Part shown: in pieces, positions 54,491-64,000 of the stretch
How the letters are laid out: each line of letters starts with the position of its first letter
How positions within the stretch are numbered: position 1 is the stretch's first letter
Source of the DNA: Zoogloeaceae bacterium
Lineage (GTDB): Bacteria > Pseudomonadota > Gammaproteobacteria > Burkholderiales > Rhodocyclaceae
NCBI GenBank assembly: GCA_024235595.1
Contig: JACKMC010000008.1
Location: 68,350 to 132,349, forward strand
Direction of reading: 5' to 3'
Length of the DNA: 64,000 nt
Program-made: the position numbers and the translations under genes
The notes under the pieces: model-generated
What the model was told of the DNA's origin: nothing
Seen by the model: the letters and a program-made list of their open reading frames with translations, nothing else
The model's database searches: none

Positions 54491-54903
54491 GCCGCCTCCG
54501 CGCCATTGAACAGCGCCCCGATGCCGGCCCGCGCGACCTCGGCGTCCTCGCCGGCCTTCACCCCCGAGACGCCGACCGCACCGATCACGGCGCCGTCGAC
54601 GACGATCGGCTCGCCGCCTTCGAGCGGCACGATGGGCATTGCCAGTGCCGCGATGCGGCCATTGTTGACCATGTCCTCGAAGACCTTGCTGGGCTTGCCG
54701 CTGAGCACGCAGGCGCGGGCCTTCTCGGGCGCCACCTGGGCGCTCATCAGCGGCGCACCGTCCATGCGCTGCAGCCATAGCGAGTGACCGCCGCCGTCGC
54801 ATACCGCGATGCTGACCGTCCAGCCCTTGGCAATCGCCGCGGCCTCGGCTGCGGCGGCAATGCGTTTGACATCGCTCAGGGTGAGCGCGTTGATGGTCTT
54901 CAC
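54487..54903 (-). CDS. GlcG/HbpS-family protein (DUF336)
   Basis: 138 residues: LTLSDVKRIAAAAEAAAIAKGWTVSIAVCDGGGHSLWLQRMDGAP, then ARACVLSGKPSKVFEDMVNNGR, then VIGAVGVSGVKAGEDAEVARAGI. This is the GlcG/HbpS fold. Members occur in glycolate and glyoxylate operons and some bind heme, but the biochemical role is unsettled. It is translationally coupled to pyk (ATGA) and lies 30 bp after the glycerate kinase gene. Confidence 0.92.
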   Translation of the reverse strand: MKTINALTLSDVKRIAAAAEAAAIAKGWTVSIAVCDGGGHSLWLQRMDGAPLMSAQVAPEKARACVLSGKPSKVFEDMVNNGRIAALAMPIVPLEGGEPIVVDGAVIGAVGVSGVKAGEDAEVARAGIGALFNGAEAA

Positions 54904-54933
54904 TGGGAGTCTCCTTCTTTGATGGCCTTCCGA

Positions 54934-56196
54934 TCAACTGATCAGAATGGCGCGAAAATCGTTGACGTTGGTGAGCGTGGGGCCGGTCACCAGGCTGTCG
55001 CCCAAGGCTTCGAAGAAACCGTGCCCGTCATTGTTGTCGAGGCTGTCGCGAGGCCGGATGCCCTGTGCCCAGGCGCGCGCGAGCGTATCCGGGGCGACGA
55101 AGGCGCCGGCGATCTCCTCCTGCCCGTCGACGCCGTCGGTGTCGCCTGCCACGGCGTGCACCCCGGGCATGCCCTCGAGCGCGACCGCCAGCGCGAGCAG
55201 GAACTCGACGTTGCGTCCGCCGCGGCCGTCGCCCTTGACGGTGACGGTGGTCTCGCCACCCGACAGCAGCACGCAAGGCGGCGCCACCGGCTGGCGGTGC
55301 CGGCCGACCTGGCGTGCGATGCCGGCCATCACCTTGCCGACCTCGCTGGCCTCGCCCTCGATGCTGTCGCCGAGCAGCAGCGGGGTGTAGCCTGCCAGCG
55401 CGGCGACCTTGGCGGCCGCCTCGAGGGCCATCTGCGGGGTGGCGATGAGCTGGGTGCTGACCCGCGCCAGGCGCTCGTCACCCGGCTTGATGGTTTCGCC
55501 GGCACCGGATTCGAGCAGCGCGCGGGCGCCGGCGGGCAGCTCGATCTGGAAACGCCGCACGATCTCGAGCGCATCCGCACAGCGGGTAGGGTCGCCCACC
55601 GTGGGGCCGGAGGCGATGTCCATGGGGTTGTCGCCGGGCACATCCGAGATCAGCAGGTTGACCACCCGCGCCGGATGACAGGCGGCGGCAAGTCGTCCGC
55701 CCTTGATCGCCGAGAGGTGGCGGCGTACGCAATTCATCTCGGAGATGGTGGCGCCGGATCTGAGCAGCGCCCTGCTGATCGCCTGCTTGTCCTCGAGCGT
55801 GACGCCCTCACCCGGCAGCGGCAGCAGCGACGAGCCGCCGCCCGAGACCAGGCAGATCACCAGGTCGTCGGCGCTGAGCTCGCGCACGAAGTCGAGCATC
55901 CGGCCGGCCGCGGCAAGGCCGGCAGCGTCGGGTACCGGATGCGCCGCTTCGACGATCTCGATGCGCTCGCAGGGCACCGCGTAGCCGTAGCGTGTCACCA
56001 CCAGGCCGGTGAGCTCGCCGGGCCAGTTGCGTTCCAGCGCCTGGGCCATCGCGGCCGAGGCCTTGCCGGCGCCGATCACCAGGGTCCGGCCGAGCGGCGG
56101 CCTGGGCAGGAAGCGGGGAATGCAATGGCTCGGTTGTGCCGCCTTCACCGCGGCGGCGAACATGCGTCCGAGCAGCTCGCGCGGAGTGCTTGTCAT
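54934..56196 (-). CDS. Glycerate 2-kinase (MOFRL family, TtuD/GckA-like)
   Basis: About 420 residues from the ATG at 56196 (MTSTPRELLGRMFAAAVKAA), which matches the family start; a GTG at 56226 and an ATG at 56208 are alternatives. Conserved regions: LVIGAGKASAAMAQALE, LVICLVSGGGSSLLPLPGEGV, LSAIKGGRLAAACHPARVVNLLISDVPGDNPMDIASGPTVGD, and the MOFRL end with VAGDTDGVDGQEEIAGAFV. It phosphorylates D-glycerate to 2-phosphoglycerate. Older annotations call this family hydroxypyruvate reductase. It follows the DUF3830 gene. Confidence 0.92.
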   Translation of the reverse strand: MTSTPRELLGRMFAAAVKAAQPSHCIPRFLPRPPLGRTLVIGAGKASAAMAQALERNWPGELTGLVVTRYGYAVPCERIEIVEAAHPVPDAAGLAAAGRMLDFVRELSADDLVICLVSGGGSSLLPLPGEGVTLEDKQAISRALLRSGATISEMNCVRRHLSAIKGGRLAAACHPARVVNLLISDVPGDNPMDIASGPTVGDPTRCADALEIVRRFQIELPAGARALLESGAGETIKPGDERLARVSTQLIATPQMALEAAAKVAALAGYTPLLLGDSIEGEASEVGKVMAGIARQVGRHRQPVAPPCVLLSGGETTVTVKGDGRGGRNVEFLLALAVALEGMPGVHAVAGDTDGVDGQEEIAGAFVAPDTLARAWAQGIRPRDSLDNNDGHGFFEALGDSLVTGPTLTNVNDFRAILIS

Positions 56197-56215
56197 GGCT
56201 TCATCCATCTCTTGT

Positions 56216-56638
56216 TCAACGCTCACCGAGGTCGGCGAAGCGGATCGGCTGGGCGCCCTTCCACAGCACCAGGCGCCCCATGTCCATCAATTGCTCGCCG
56301 CCTTCGACCACGGTCAGGAAGTGGTTGCCGGCAAGCTGGCCCATCTTGCTGGCGAACTGGCTGCTGCCGTAGGCGAAGAGGATCTCGGTCTCCGAGAAAC
56401 CGCCTGGATAGAGCAGCACATCGCCCCGCGACGGGTGATTGGTGTGATTCTCGAAACCGACGCCGGTATCGAAGTCGCCCAGCGGCACCCATACCGCTTC
56501 GCCGCTCCAGCGCGAGTGGATGACCTGGTTGGCGAAAGGCAGCAGTTTGAGGAAGGCTGCGCAGGTACGCGGCGCAGCCTGCTCTTCGAGGCGGGCAACG
56601 AAGCGCAGCGAACCGACCTCTATGGCGAGATGACGCAT
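56216..56638 (-). CDS. DUF3830 family protein (cyclophilin-like fold)
   Basis: 140 residues from the ATG at 56638 with AAGGAGAG upstream. Conserved stretches FVARLEEQAAPRTCAAFLKLLPF, VIHSRWSGEAVWVPLGDFD, ENHTNHPSRGDVLLYPGGFSETEILFAYGSSQFASKMGQLAGNHF and VVEGGEQLMDMGRLVLWKGAQPIRF match my memory of DUF3830, a cyclophilin-like domain without known activity. It sits between tartronate semialdehyde reductase and glycerate kinase in the same operon, so a link to this pathway is likely. The function is not established. Confidence 0.87.
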   Translation of the reverse strand: MRHLAIEVGSLRFVARLEEQAAPRTCAAFLKLLPFANQVIHSRWSGEAVWVPLGDFDTGVGFENHTNHPSRGDVLLYPGGFSETEILFAYGSSQFASKMGQLAGNHFLTVVEGGEQLMDMGRLVLWKGAQPIRFADLGER

Positions 56639-56690
56639 GGGGGCTCTCCTTGTGGATGGCGGGCCGGCCCCTGCCGGCCCTGCACCATTG

Positions 56691-57575
56691 TCACTGGCCG
56701 ATCTCGAAATTCGCCATCTTCTCGAGTGCCCGCACCATCGCGGAGTGATCCCAGGCGGCCCCGCCGTGCGCGGCGCAGGCACTGAAGAGTTCCTGCGCGG
56801 TGGCGGTGTTGGGCAGCGACACGCCGAGCTGGCGGCCGGTGGTGAGGGCCAGGTTGAGATCCTTCTGGTGCAGTTCGATGCGGAAGCCGGGATCGAAGCT
56901 GCGCTTCACCATGCGCTCGCCATGTACCTCGAGGATGCGAGAATTGGCGAAGCCGCCCATCAGCGCCTGGCGAACCTTGGCCGGGTCGGCACCGGCCTTG
57001 GCGGCCAGCAGCAGCGCCTCGCCCACCGCCTCGATGGTCAGCGCGACGATGATCTGGTTGGCCACCTTGGTGATCTGGCCGTCGCCGTTGCCGCCGACCA
57101 GGGTGATGTTCTTGCCCATCAGCTCGAACAGTGGCCTGACCTTGTCGAAGGCGGCCTCGCTGCCGCCGACCATGATGGTGAGGCTGGCGGCCTTGGCGCC
57201 GACCTCGCCACCCGACACCGGCGCGTCGAGGTACTCGCAGCCGAGCGCGTTGATGCGCTCGGCGAAGCCCTTGGTGGCGACCGGCGAGATCGAGCTCATG
57301 TCGACCACGATCTTGCCCTTGGAGAGGCCTGCGGCAACGCCGTTCTCGCTGAACAGCGCGTCTTCCACGTGGGGCGTGTCCGGCACCATGGTGATCACGA
57401 TGTCGGCCTGGCGCGCCACTTCGGCACCGTTGGCGCATGTCTTGGCGCCGGCCCCGGTGACGCTGGCCGGGGTCTCGCCGCGGGTGTAGGTGAACAGGGT
57501 GTGGCCACCCTTGAGCAGGTTGACCGCCATGGGCGCGCCCATGATGCCGAGGCCGATGAAGCCGATGTTTGCCAT
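56691..57575 (-). CDS. glxR: 2-Hydroxy-3-oxopropionate (tartronate semialdehyde) reductase
   Basis: 294 residues. The NAD(P)-binding motif is IGFIGLGIMGAPMAVNLLKGGH. The substrate loop is LDAPVSGGEVGAKAASLTIMVGG, and the catalytic lysine lies in GDGQITKVANQIIVA. The C-terminus reads LTTGRQLGVSLPNTATAQELFSACAAHGG. It reduces tartronate semialdehyde, the product of Gcl, to D-glycerate. It is 60 bp downstream of hyi on the same strand. Confidence 0.95.
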   Translation of the reverse strand: MANIGFIGLGIMGAPMAVNLLKGGHTLFTYTRGETPASVTGAGAKTCANGAEVARQADIVITMVPDTPHVEDALFSENGVAAGLSKGKIVVDMSSISPVATKGFAERINALGCEYLDAPVSGGEVGAKAASLTIMVGGSEAAFDKVRPLFELMGKNITLVGGNGDGQITKVANQIIVALTIEAVGEALLLAAKAGADPAKVRQALMGGFANSRILEVHGERMVKRSFDPGFRIELHQKDLNLALTTGRQLGVSLPNTATAQELFSACAAHGGAAWDHSAMVRALEKMANFEIGQ

Positions 57576-57635
57576 GTTGCAATCTCCTTGTTCTTGGATT
57601 CGAAATGTTCTCTGTCGGGCCTTGGGGGTGCCGGC

Positions 57636-58415
57636 TCAGGCGGTCAGCGCCTCGATCCAGCCGAGCCCTTCGCGGGTGCCGGCGGCCGGCTTGTACTCGC
57701 AGCCGATCCAGCCGTCGTAGCCGCTGTTGTCGATGTGCCTGAAAAGCCACGCGAAATTGATCTCGCCGGTGCCCGGTTCGTTGCGGCCGGGGTTGTCGGC
57801 AAGCTGCATGTGGGCGATGCGCGGCAGGTACTTGACGATGGTGTTGGCCAGTTCGCCCTCCATGCGCTGGGCATGGTAGATGTCGTACTGCACGTAGAGG
57901 TTGTCCGAGCCGACCGCCTCGATGATGTCGACCGCCTGCGCGGTGCGGCTGAGGTAGAAGCCGGGGATGTCGTAGGTGTTGATCGGTTCGATCAGCAGGC
58001 GGATTCCGGCCGCCTCGAGCTTGCGTGCGGCAAAGCCCAGGTTGTCGATGAAGGTGGCGCGGACCTTGTCCTCGGCCACGCCGGCGGGGGCGATGCCGGC
58101 CAGGCAGTTGAGCTGCTTGCAGCCGAGGGTGGTGGCGTACTCGATCGCCCGGCCCACGCCCTCCTGGAACTCGCCCACCCGCTCAGGGTGGCAGGCGATG
58201 CCGCGTTCGCCGCCTTCCCAGTTGCCGGCCGGCAGGTTGTGCAACACCTGGGTGAGGCCGAATCTGTCCAGCCGCTCGGCGAGCGCATTCCTGTCGAAGG
58301 CGTAGGGGAAGAGATACTCGACCCCCTTGAAGCCTGCTTCGGCGGCGGCCTCGAAGCGATCGAGAAAATCGATCTCGTTGAACAGCATGGTCAGGTTGGC
58401 AGCGAACTTCGGCAT
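57636..58415 (-). CDS. hyi: Hydroxypyruvate isomerase
   Basis: 259 residues, a xylose-isomerase-like TIM barrel: KFAANLTMLFNEIDFLDRFEAAAEAGFKGVEYLFPY, QVLHNLPAGNWEGGERGIACHP, LLIEPINTYDIPGFYLSRTAQA, YVQYDIYHAQRMEGEL, HMQLADNPGRNEPGTGEINF. It interconverts hydroxypyruvate and tartronate semialdehyde. It lies directly downstream of gcl, the standard arrangement. Confidence 0.95.
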   Translation of the reverse strand: MPKFAANLTMLFNEIDFLDRFEAAAEAGFKGVEYLFPYAFDRNALAERLDRFGLTQVLHNLPAGNWEGGERGIACHPERVGEFQEGVGRAIEYATTLGCKQLNCLAGIAPAGVAEDKVRATFIDNLGFAARKLEAAGIRLLIEPINTYDIPGFYLSRTAQAVDIIEAVGSDNLYVQYDIYHAQRMEGELANTIVKYLPRIAHMQLADNPGRNEPGTGEINFAWLFRHIDNSGYDGWIGCEYKPAAGTREGLGWIEALTA

Positions 58416-58444
58416 TTCCTTCTCCCTTGTTGATCCCGGGCGGC

Positions 58445-60220
<1,776 letters not shown>

Positions 60221-60263
60221 GGTCTGTCTCCTCGTTTGGAATGTATGAGAATCTGTTGGGTCG

Positions 60264-60269
60264 AGAATA
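60264..60269 (-). promoter_or_regulatory. Candidate -10 box (TATTCT) of gcl
   Basis: TATTCT read on the minus strand, with a poor -35 (TTCCTT, 17 bases away). That fits an activator-dependent promoter. The LysR palindrome is centred about 66 bases upstream of the predicted start. Confidence 0.4.
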
Positions 60270-60313
60270 GGGGGCTTGCGCAGCGGAAGGAATTGCAGCC
60301 GGGATCGTTTCTG

Positions 60314-60332
60314 TCGATACTTCAAGTATTGA
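60314..60332. promoter_or_regulatory. Palindromic LysR-type operator between gcl and the LysR gene
   Basis: ATACTTCAAGTAT (60317-60329) is a perfect 13-bp palindrome containing the T-N11-A pattern of LysR regulators. Including flanks, 18 of 19 positions fit symmetry apart from one mismatched pair. It is centred at 60323. Confidence 0.65.
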
Positions 60333-60492
60333 ATCGGAGCGCGGCACTTGACCGCTTTCGCCTATCCACAGCAATCAGGAATGGGGATCGACAATGCTTT
60401 CATCGCCGAACGCCGGCCGGCCCGGGACGCGCCGCAGCCGCTTGCACGGCGGCCATGCGCGCAGGCCCGTGCAACCGCGGGGCGCCGACTGA

Positions 60493-61407
60493 ATGGACCG
60501 CCATACCGAGATCCGCAGCTTCGTGCTGGTGGCCGACAAGGGCAGTTTCGCCGCTGCTGCGGTGGTCGAAGGCGTCACCCCGGTGGTGATGGGACGCAGG
60601 CTCGATGCGCTCGAGCGGCGGGTGGGCGTGAAGCTCATGCATCGCTCCACGCGCGGCCTCACCCTCACCGACCTGGGCGAGCAGTTCGTCGACCAGTGCC
60701 GCCAGTTGCTGCGCGACTTCGACGAGGCGGAAAGCAGCATCAGCGCTCAGCGAAGCACGGTGCGAGGCCACCTCGTGGTGTCGGCGCCGGCGGCCTTCGG
60801 GCGGCGTCATGTGGGCCCGCACGCCCCGGCCTTCAAGGCCCGGTACCCGGCGTTGAAGGTGTCGTTCAACTTCACCGACAGCGTCGTCGACCTGGTCCGC
60901 GAGGGCTACGACATGGCGATCCGCATCGGCGACGTCACCGATCCGAACTACGTGCCGGTGCGCCTCTTTCCGAACCGGCGGGTGGTGTGTGGTACGCCGG
61001 GCTATTTCGAGCGCATGGGGGTGCCGCGGGTGCCGGAGGATCTCGCCTCGCACAACTGCCTCGCTTTCAACCTGCAGGGCGGGCAGCAGCGCGGCTGGAC
61101 CTTCAGTCGCGACGGCAAGCCCTTCGCCGTGCGCGTCGACGGCGACCTCGACTGCAATGACGGTGAGTTGCTGTACGACTGGGTGAAGATGGGGCTCGGC
61201 ATCGGCTGGCGTTCGACCTGGGAGATCCAGGCCGAGCTCAAGCGCGGCGAGCTGGTGACGGTGCTGGACGACTACGCGATGGCGAACTACGACATCCAGG
61301 CGGTATATCCACAGCAGCGCTACCTGCCGGCCAAGGTGCGCCACTTCATCGACTACCTCAAGGACATTTACAACCAGCCCGGCTATTGGGAGCGTGGCCC
61401 GGCTTGA
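60493..61407 (+). CDS. LysR-family regulator, likely of the glyoxylate operon
   Basis: 304 residues. The N-terminal helix-turn-helix (about 1-60) reads EIRSFVLVADKGSFAAAAVVEGVTPVVMGRRLDALERRVGVKLMHRSTRG. The effector domain follows (VSAPAAFGRRHVGPHAPAFKARYPALKVSF, ... VKMGLGIGWRSTWEI). It is divergent from gcl, with a palindromic T-N11-A site in between. Regulation of gcl-pyk and of itself is inferred from position. The class is close to CrgA/AaeR-type LysR proteins. Confidence 0.9.
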   Translation: MDRHTEIRSFVLVADKGSFAAAAVVEGVTPVVMGRRLDALERRVGVKLMHRSTRGLTLTDLGEQFVDQCRQLLRDFDEAESSISAQRSTVRGHLVVSAPAAFGRRHVGPHAPAFKARYPALKVSFNFTDSVVDLVREGYDMAIRIGDVTDPNYVPVRLFPNRRVVCGTPGYFERMGVPRVPEDLASHNCLAFNLQGGQQRGWTFSRDGKPFAVRVDGDLDCNDGELLYDWVKMGLGIGWRSTWEIQAELKRGELVTVLDDYAMANYDIQAVYPQQRYLPAKVRHFIDYLKDIYNQPGYWERGPA

Positions 61408-61474
61408 GCCCGCAGCGGCGCGCCCGGGAGGGCGCATCGTGGCACTCGGTGGGCCGCTCGAAAAGCGACCCGGC

Positions 61475-61491
61475 CGATATCAGGGATATCG
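61475..61491. other. CGATATC-AGG-GATATCG hairpin between converging genes
   Basis: A perfect 7-bp inverted repeat with a 3-base loop, between the ends of the LysR gene and the Tsx-like gene. A weak bidirectional terminator is possible, but there is no T-run. Confidence 0.35.
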
Positions 61492-61509
61492 AGCCGAGCC
61501 GGCTGCGGC

Positions 61510-62367
61510 TCAGAAGTGATACTCGAGTTGCAGCATCGCGGCGTCGGTGTCGACGCCCGGTTTGTCATGGTTGCCGAACTTGTTGCGCCACAGCTCGTAG
61601 CCCACTCCGGCGAGGAAGACGTTCTTCTTGCCGCTCACCATCTGCCCGACGTCGACCATCAGCGAGGTGCGCATCAGGGTTTCCTCTTCGGTGTCGACAT
61701 TGAAGTAATCCTTGCCCTTCTCGCCGTTGTAGTTGAGGAAGCCCTGGAACTTGAGCGGCACGCTGCCGGCCTGGAAAGGGATGCCCCACGCCACGCTGAT
61801 GATGTAGTAGGGGTCGAAGTCGATGTTCGCATGGTTGCCGGGCGCGGCGCAGCCGGACAGGCCGCAGTGGTTCCATTCCTTGCCGTACAGCAGGCTCACG
61901 TCGAGAAAGCCCGGCACGTCGAACTTGAGGGTCGGGCCGATCACCAGCAGGCGCTTCTTGGGAGCGAAGGCGGTGTTCTTGGTGTTGAGGTCGAAACCCG
62001 CGGTAAGGGCAACTTCCTTGACCGGCCCGAAAGCGAAGCTCCTGTCGAAGATCTTGCCAAGGTGCACCTGGTGCCGGTAGGTGAGGTAGGCCTCGGTGGC
62101 ACCGGTGCTGCCGCCGCCCGAGGCGGGGTCCTTGTCGTCCGACTGCAGGATGTCGAGGTTGAGGAAGTTCAGGCCTGCCGAATAGCCGCTCGCGTGGGTG
62201 AATTGCAGCACATGCTTGCGTACCGCGTTGGCATTGCTCGGTTCGTAGAATTCGGTGCCGTAGCGGTAGCCGATGAAGGTATCGGACCAGGTGGCCGCCT
62301 GCGCCGCGCCGGTCGCGATAGCGCTCAGTGCCAGGCTTGCGAGCAGATGCTTGGATGTTTTTTTCAT
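61510..62367 (-). CDS. Tsx-like outer membrane channel protein
   Basis: 285 residues. Signal peptide LLASLALSAIATGAAQA (cleavage about residue 24). Alternating beta-strand pattern and a C-terminal aromatic end (MLQLEYHF), typical of outer-membrane beta-barrels. The start of the mature part (ATWSDTFIGYRYGTEFYEPSN) and GYSAGLNFLNLDILQSDDKD resemble the nucleoside-specific Tsx/OmpK channel family. Next to a nucleobase permease gene, it likely lets nucleosides or purines cross the outer membrane. Confidence 0.82.
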   Translation of the reverse strand: MKKTSKHLLASLALSAIATGAAQAATWSDTFIGYRYGTEFYEPSNANAVRKHVLQFTHASGYSAGLNFLNLDILQSDDKDPASGGGSTGATEAYLTYRHQVHLGKIFDRSFAFGPVKEVALTAGFDLNTKNTAFAPKKRLLVIGPTLKFDVPGFLDVSLLYGKEWNHCGLSGCAAPGNHANIDFDPYYIISVAWGIPFQAGSVPLKFQGFLNYNGEKGKDYFNVDTEEETLMRTSLMVDVGQMVSGKKNVFLAGVGYELWRNKFGNHDKPGVDTDAAMLQLEYHF

Positions 62368-62408
62368 GTTTGCCGTGTCTCCGATCGTTCTTTCGAGCTG
62401 TTTGCGAT

Positions 62409-63929
62409 TCAGTGGGCTTCTGCGGCCTTGGCCGCTTCGATGGCGCCGGCCTGATCGGCCTTGCCACCGTTGAAGAAGAAGTTGAGTACCACCGCCGACA
62501 GCGAGGTCAGGAGAATCCCCGACTCGAGCAGCGGGTGCAGGCTGTGGGCCATCTGCTGGGTCCAGCGCGGGGCGACCAGCGGAATCATGCCGGCGCCGAT
62601 CGAGATCGCCACGATGTAGAGGTTGTTGCGGTTGCTGCGGAAATCGACGTTGGCGAGGATGCGGATGCCGGTGGCCGCCACCATGCCGAACATCACCAGG
62701 CCGGCACCGCCGAGGACGAACTGCGGGATCGATTCGACCAGTGCGGCCATCTTGGGCAGCATGCCGAGCACGATCATGATCAGGCCCGCGGCGACGCAGA
62801 CATAGCGACTCTTCACGCCGGTGACGCCGACCAGGCCGACGTTCTGCGAGAAACTGGTGTAGGGGAAGGTATTGAAGAGGCCGCCGATGAGGGTGCCAAG
62901 ACCGTCGGTGCGCAGGCCGGCGGAGAGCTCCTTGGGGGTGATGCGCTTGCCGGTGAGGTCCGACAGCGCGAGGAACATGCCGGTGGACTCGATCATCACC
63001 ACGATCATCACCAGCGCCATCGTCAGGACCATCACGATGTCGAAGGTCGGCATGCCGAAGGCGAAGGGCGTGACCACGTCGAACCAGTGTGCGGCGCCGA
63101 CCTTCTCGAAGCCCATCTTGCCCACCAGCACCGCCACGATGCAGCCGAAGATGAGCCCCAGCAGCACCGAGATGTTGGCCACGAAGCCGCGGCCGAAACG
63201 CACCAGCAGCAGGATCACCAACAGCACCAGGCCGGCGATGGCCATGTTGTCGAGCGCGCCGTAGTTGGGGTTGTCGACCATCGGGATCTTGCCAAGCGTG
63301 ATCGGCACCGCCTCGGCGCCGGCCGGCAGCGCCGCGTTGGCCTGGGCCGCTGCTTCACGGGCGCTGTCCACCATCGCCACCAGCGCCGGGACGTCGGTGC
63401 TCTGCGCGAGGAAGGCCGGCCCGCCCAGGGCCCAGCCCACCCCGACCCGCATCAGGCTGATGCCGATGATCGCGATGATGGTGCCGGTCACGACCGGGGG
63501 GAAGAAGCGCAGCATGCGGCTCATCAGCGGCGCCACCAGCATCGCGATGATGCCGGCGCCGATGATCGCCCCGAAAATGGCCCGCGCGCCCTCGGGACCG
63601 CTCTGCACGTTGGCCATCGCCACCATCGGCCCGACCGAGGCGAAGGTGACGCCCATCATCACCGGCAGCTTGATGCCGAAATACTTGCCGAAGCCCAGCG
63701 ACTGGATCAGCGTCACCAGGCCGCAGCAGAACAGGTCGGCCGAGATCAGCAGGGCGACCTGTTCATGGTTGAGGTTGAGCGCGCGCCCCACGATCAGCGG
63801 CACCGCGATCGCGCCGGCATACATCACCAGCACGTGTTGCAGGCCGAGGGTGAAAAGTCGCCCTGTGGGCAGGCGTTCGTCGACCGGATGAACCTGTTCG
63901 GCCTGTTGTGATGGAGTCTGCTGGGACAT
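62409..63929 (-). CDS. NCS2-family nucleobase (xanthine/uric acid) permease
   Basis: 506 residues from the ATG at 63929 with GGGGAAGA upstream. About 13-14 membrane segments. The family motif regions are GLQHVLVMYAGAIAVPLIVG, IIAIIGISLMRVGVGW, MIESTGMFLALSDLTGKRI, GLGTLIGGLFNTFPYTSFSQNVGLVGVTGVKSRYV, and VLGGAGLVMFGMVAATGIRIL. The QNVG motif and the ESTG segment are those of the xanthine/urate branch. It imports purine bases with a cation. Purine catabolism gives glyoxylate, the substrate of the adjacent gcl operon. Its promoter lies at the window edge. Confidence 0.92.
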   Translation of the reverse strand: MSQQTPSQQAEQVHPVDERLPTGRLFTLGLQHVLVMYAGAIAVPLIVGRALNLNHEQVALLISADLFCCGLVTLIQSLGFGKYFGIKLPVMMGVTFASVGPMVAMANVQSGPEGARAIFGAIIGAGIIAMLVAPLMSRMLRFFPPVVTGTIIAIIGISLMRVGVGWALGGPAFLAQSTDVPALVAMVDSAREAAAQANAALPAGAEAVPITLGKIPMVDNPNYGALDNMAIAGLVLLVILLLVRFGRGFVANISVLLGLIFGCIVAVLVGKMGFEKVGAAHWFDVVTPFAFGMPTFDIVMVLTMALVMIVVMIESTGMFLALSDLTGKRITPKELSAGLRTDGLGTLIGGLFNTFPYTSFSQNVGLVGVTGVKSRYVCVAAGLIMIVLGMLPKMAALVESIPQFVLGGAGLVMFGMVAATGIRILANVDFRSNRNNLYIVAISIGAGMIPLVAPRWTQQMAHSLHPLLESGILLTSLSAVVLNFFFNGGKADQAGAIEAAKAAEAH

Positions 63930-64000
63930 CTGTCTTCCCCTTTCCAGTGTGAGTGGACGCATTGCTGCGGACGCTTGCGGATGGAGACATCTTACGAAGC

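Overview
The window is GC-rich DNA that is densely packed with genes and operons. It most resembles a motile betaproteobacterium of the Rhodocyclales (Thauera/Azoarcus/Aromatoleum type). That placement rests on the flagellar gene order, the amino-acid and glyoxylate degradation clusters and the overall style of the proteins. It is an inference from reading, not from a database search.

Layout. (1) 1-1835: the tail of a phosphoglucose isomerase gene, a retropepsin-like protein, and about 640 bp without a convincing gene. (2) 1836-25999: a flagellar region. flgN-flgM-flgA lie on the minus strand. flgB-C-D-E-F-G-H-I-J-K-L plus a lipoprotein lie on the plus strand. An insert of non-flagellar genes follows (a CPA1-type antiporter, recQ, a 212-bp tandem repeat, an FKBP isomerase). 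The filament genes ycgR, an orphan flhB C-terminal gene, fliK, fliT, fliS, fliD, flaG and fliC are on the minus strand. Candidate sigma-54 promoters precede flgB and flgK, and candidate sigma-28 promoters precede flgM and fliC, matching the usual flagellar hierarchy. (3) 26446-31153: a HAD phosphatase, a diguanylate cyclase and an overlapping histidine kinase/response regulator pair. (4) 31335-34806: tRNA-Thr, a perfect 19-bp inverted repeat, a TetR regulator of the AcuR/NemR type, a small unknown ORF, a periplasmic DMSP lyase (DddY) and a PAS protein. (5) 35162-49594: an esterase, an AraC regulator and a leucine catabolic cluster (isovaleryl-CoA dehydrogenase, methylcrotonyl-CoA carboxylase beta and alpha, HMG-CoA lyase, a fused indolepyruvate:ferredoxin oxidoreductase, leucine dehydrogenase and an NSS-family transporter). 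(6) 49731-52895: a double-TM2 protein and an SbtA/SbtB bicarbonate transport pair divergent from a CmpR/CbbR-like regulator. (7) 53066-63929: a glyoxylate-to-pyruvate operon (gcl, hyi, glxR, DUF3830, glycerate kinase, glcG-like, pyk) with a divergent LysR regulator, then a Tsx-like outer-membrane channel and an NCS2 nucleobase permease. The last two suggest purine-derived glyoxylate as the carbon source.

How the genes work together. Leucine would be imported by the NSS carrier, deaminated by leucine dehydrogenase and oxidatively decarboxylated by the ferredoxin enzyme. Isovaleryl-CoA then passes through Ivd, MCC and HMG-CoA lyase. The methylglutaconyl-CoA hydratase (liuC) expected in this cluster is missing. 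In the glyoxylate operon two glyoxylates become tartronate semialdehyde (Gcl), are isomerised or reduced (Hyi, GlxR), phosphorylated (glycerate kinase) and end as pyruvate (Pyk).

Most interesting items: the tRNA-linked TetR/dddY DMSP-cleavage locus with two matching operator-like sites; an exact 118-bp tandem repeat that triplicates the start region of the methylcrotonyl-CoA carboxylase alpha gene and creates two overlapping 41-codon leader frames; a DUF3830 gene embedded in the glyoxylate operon; and several intergenic repeat families.
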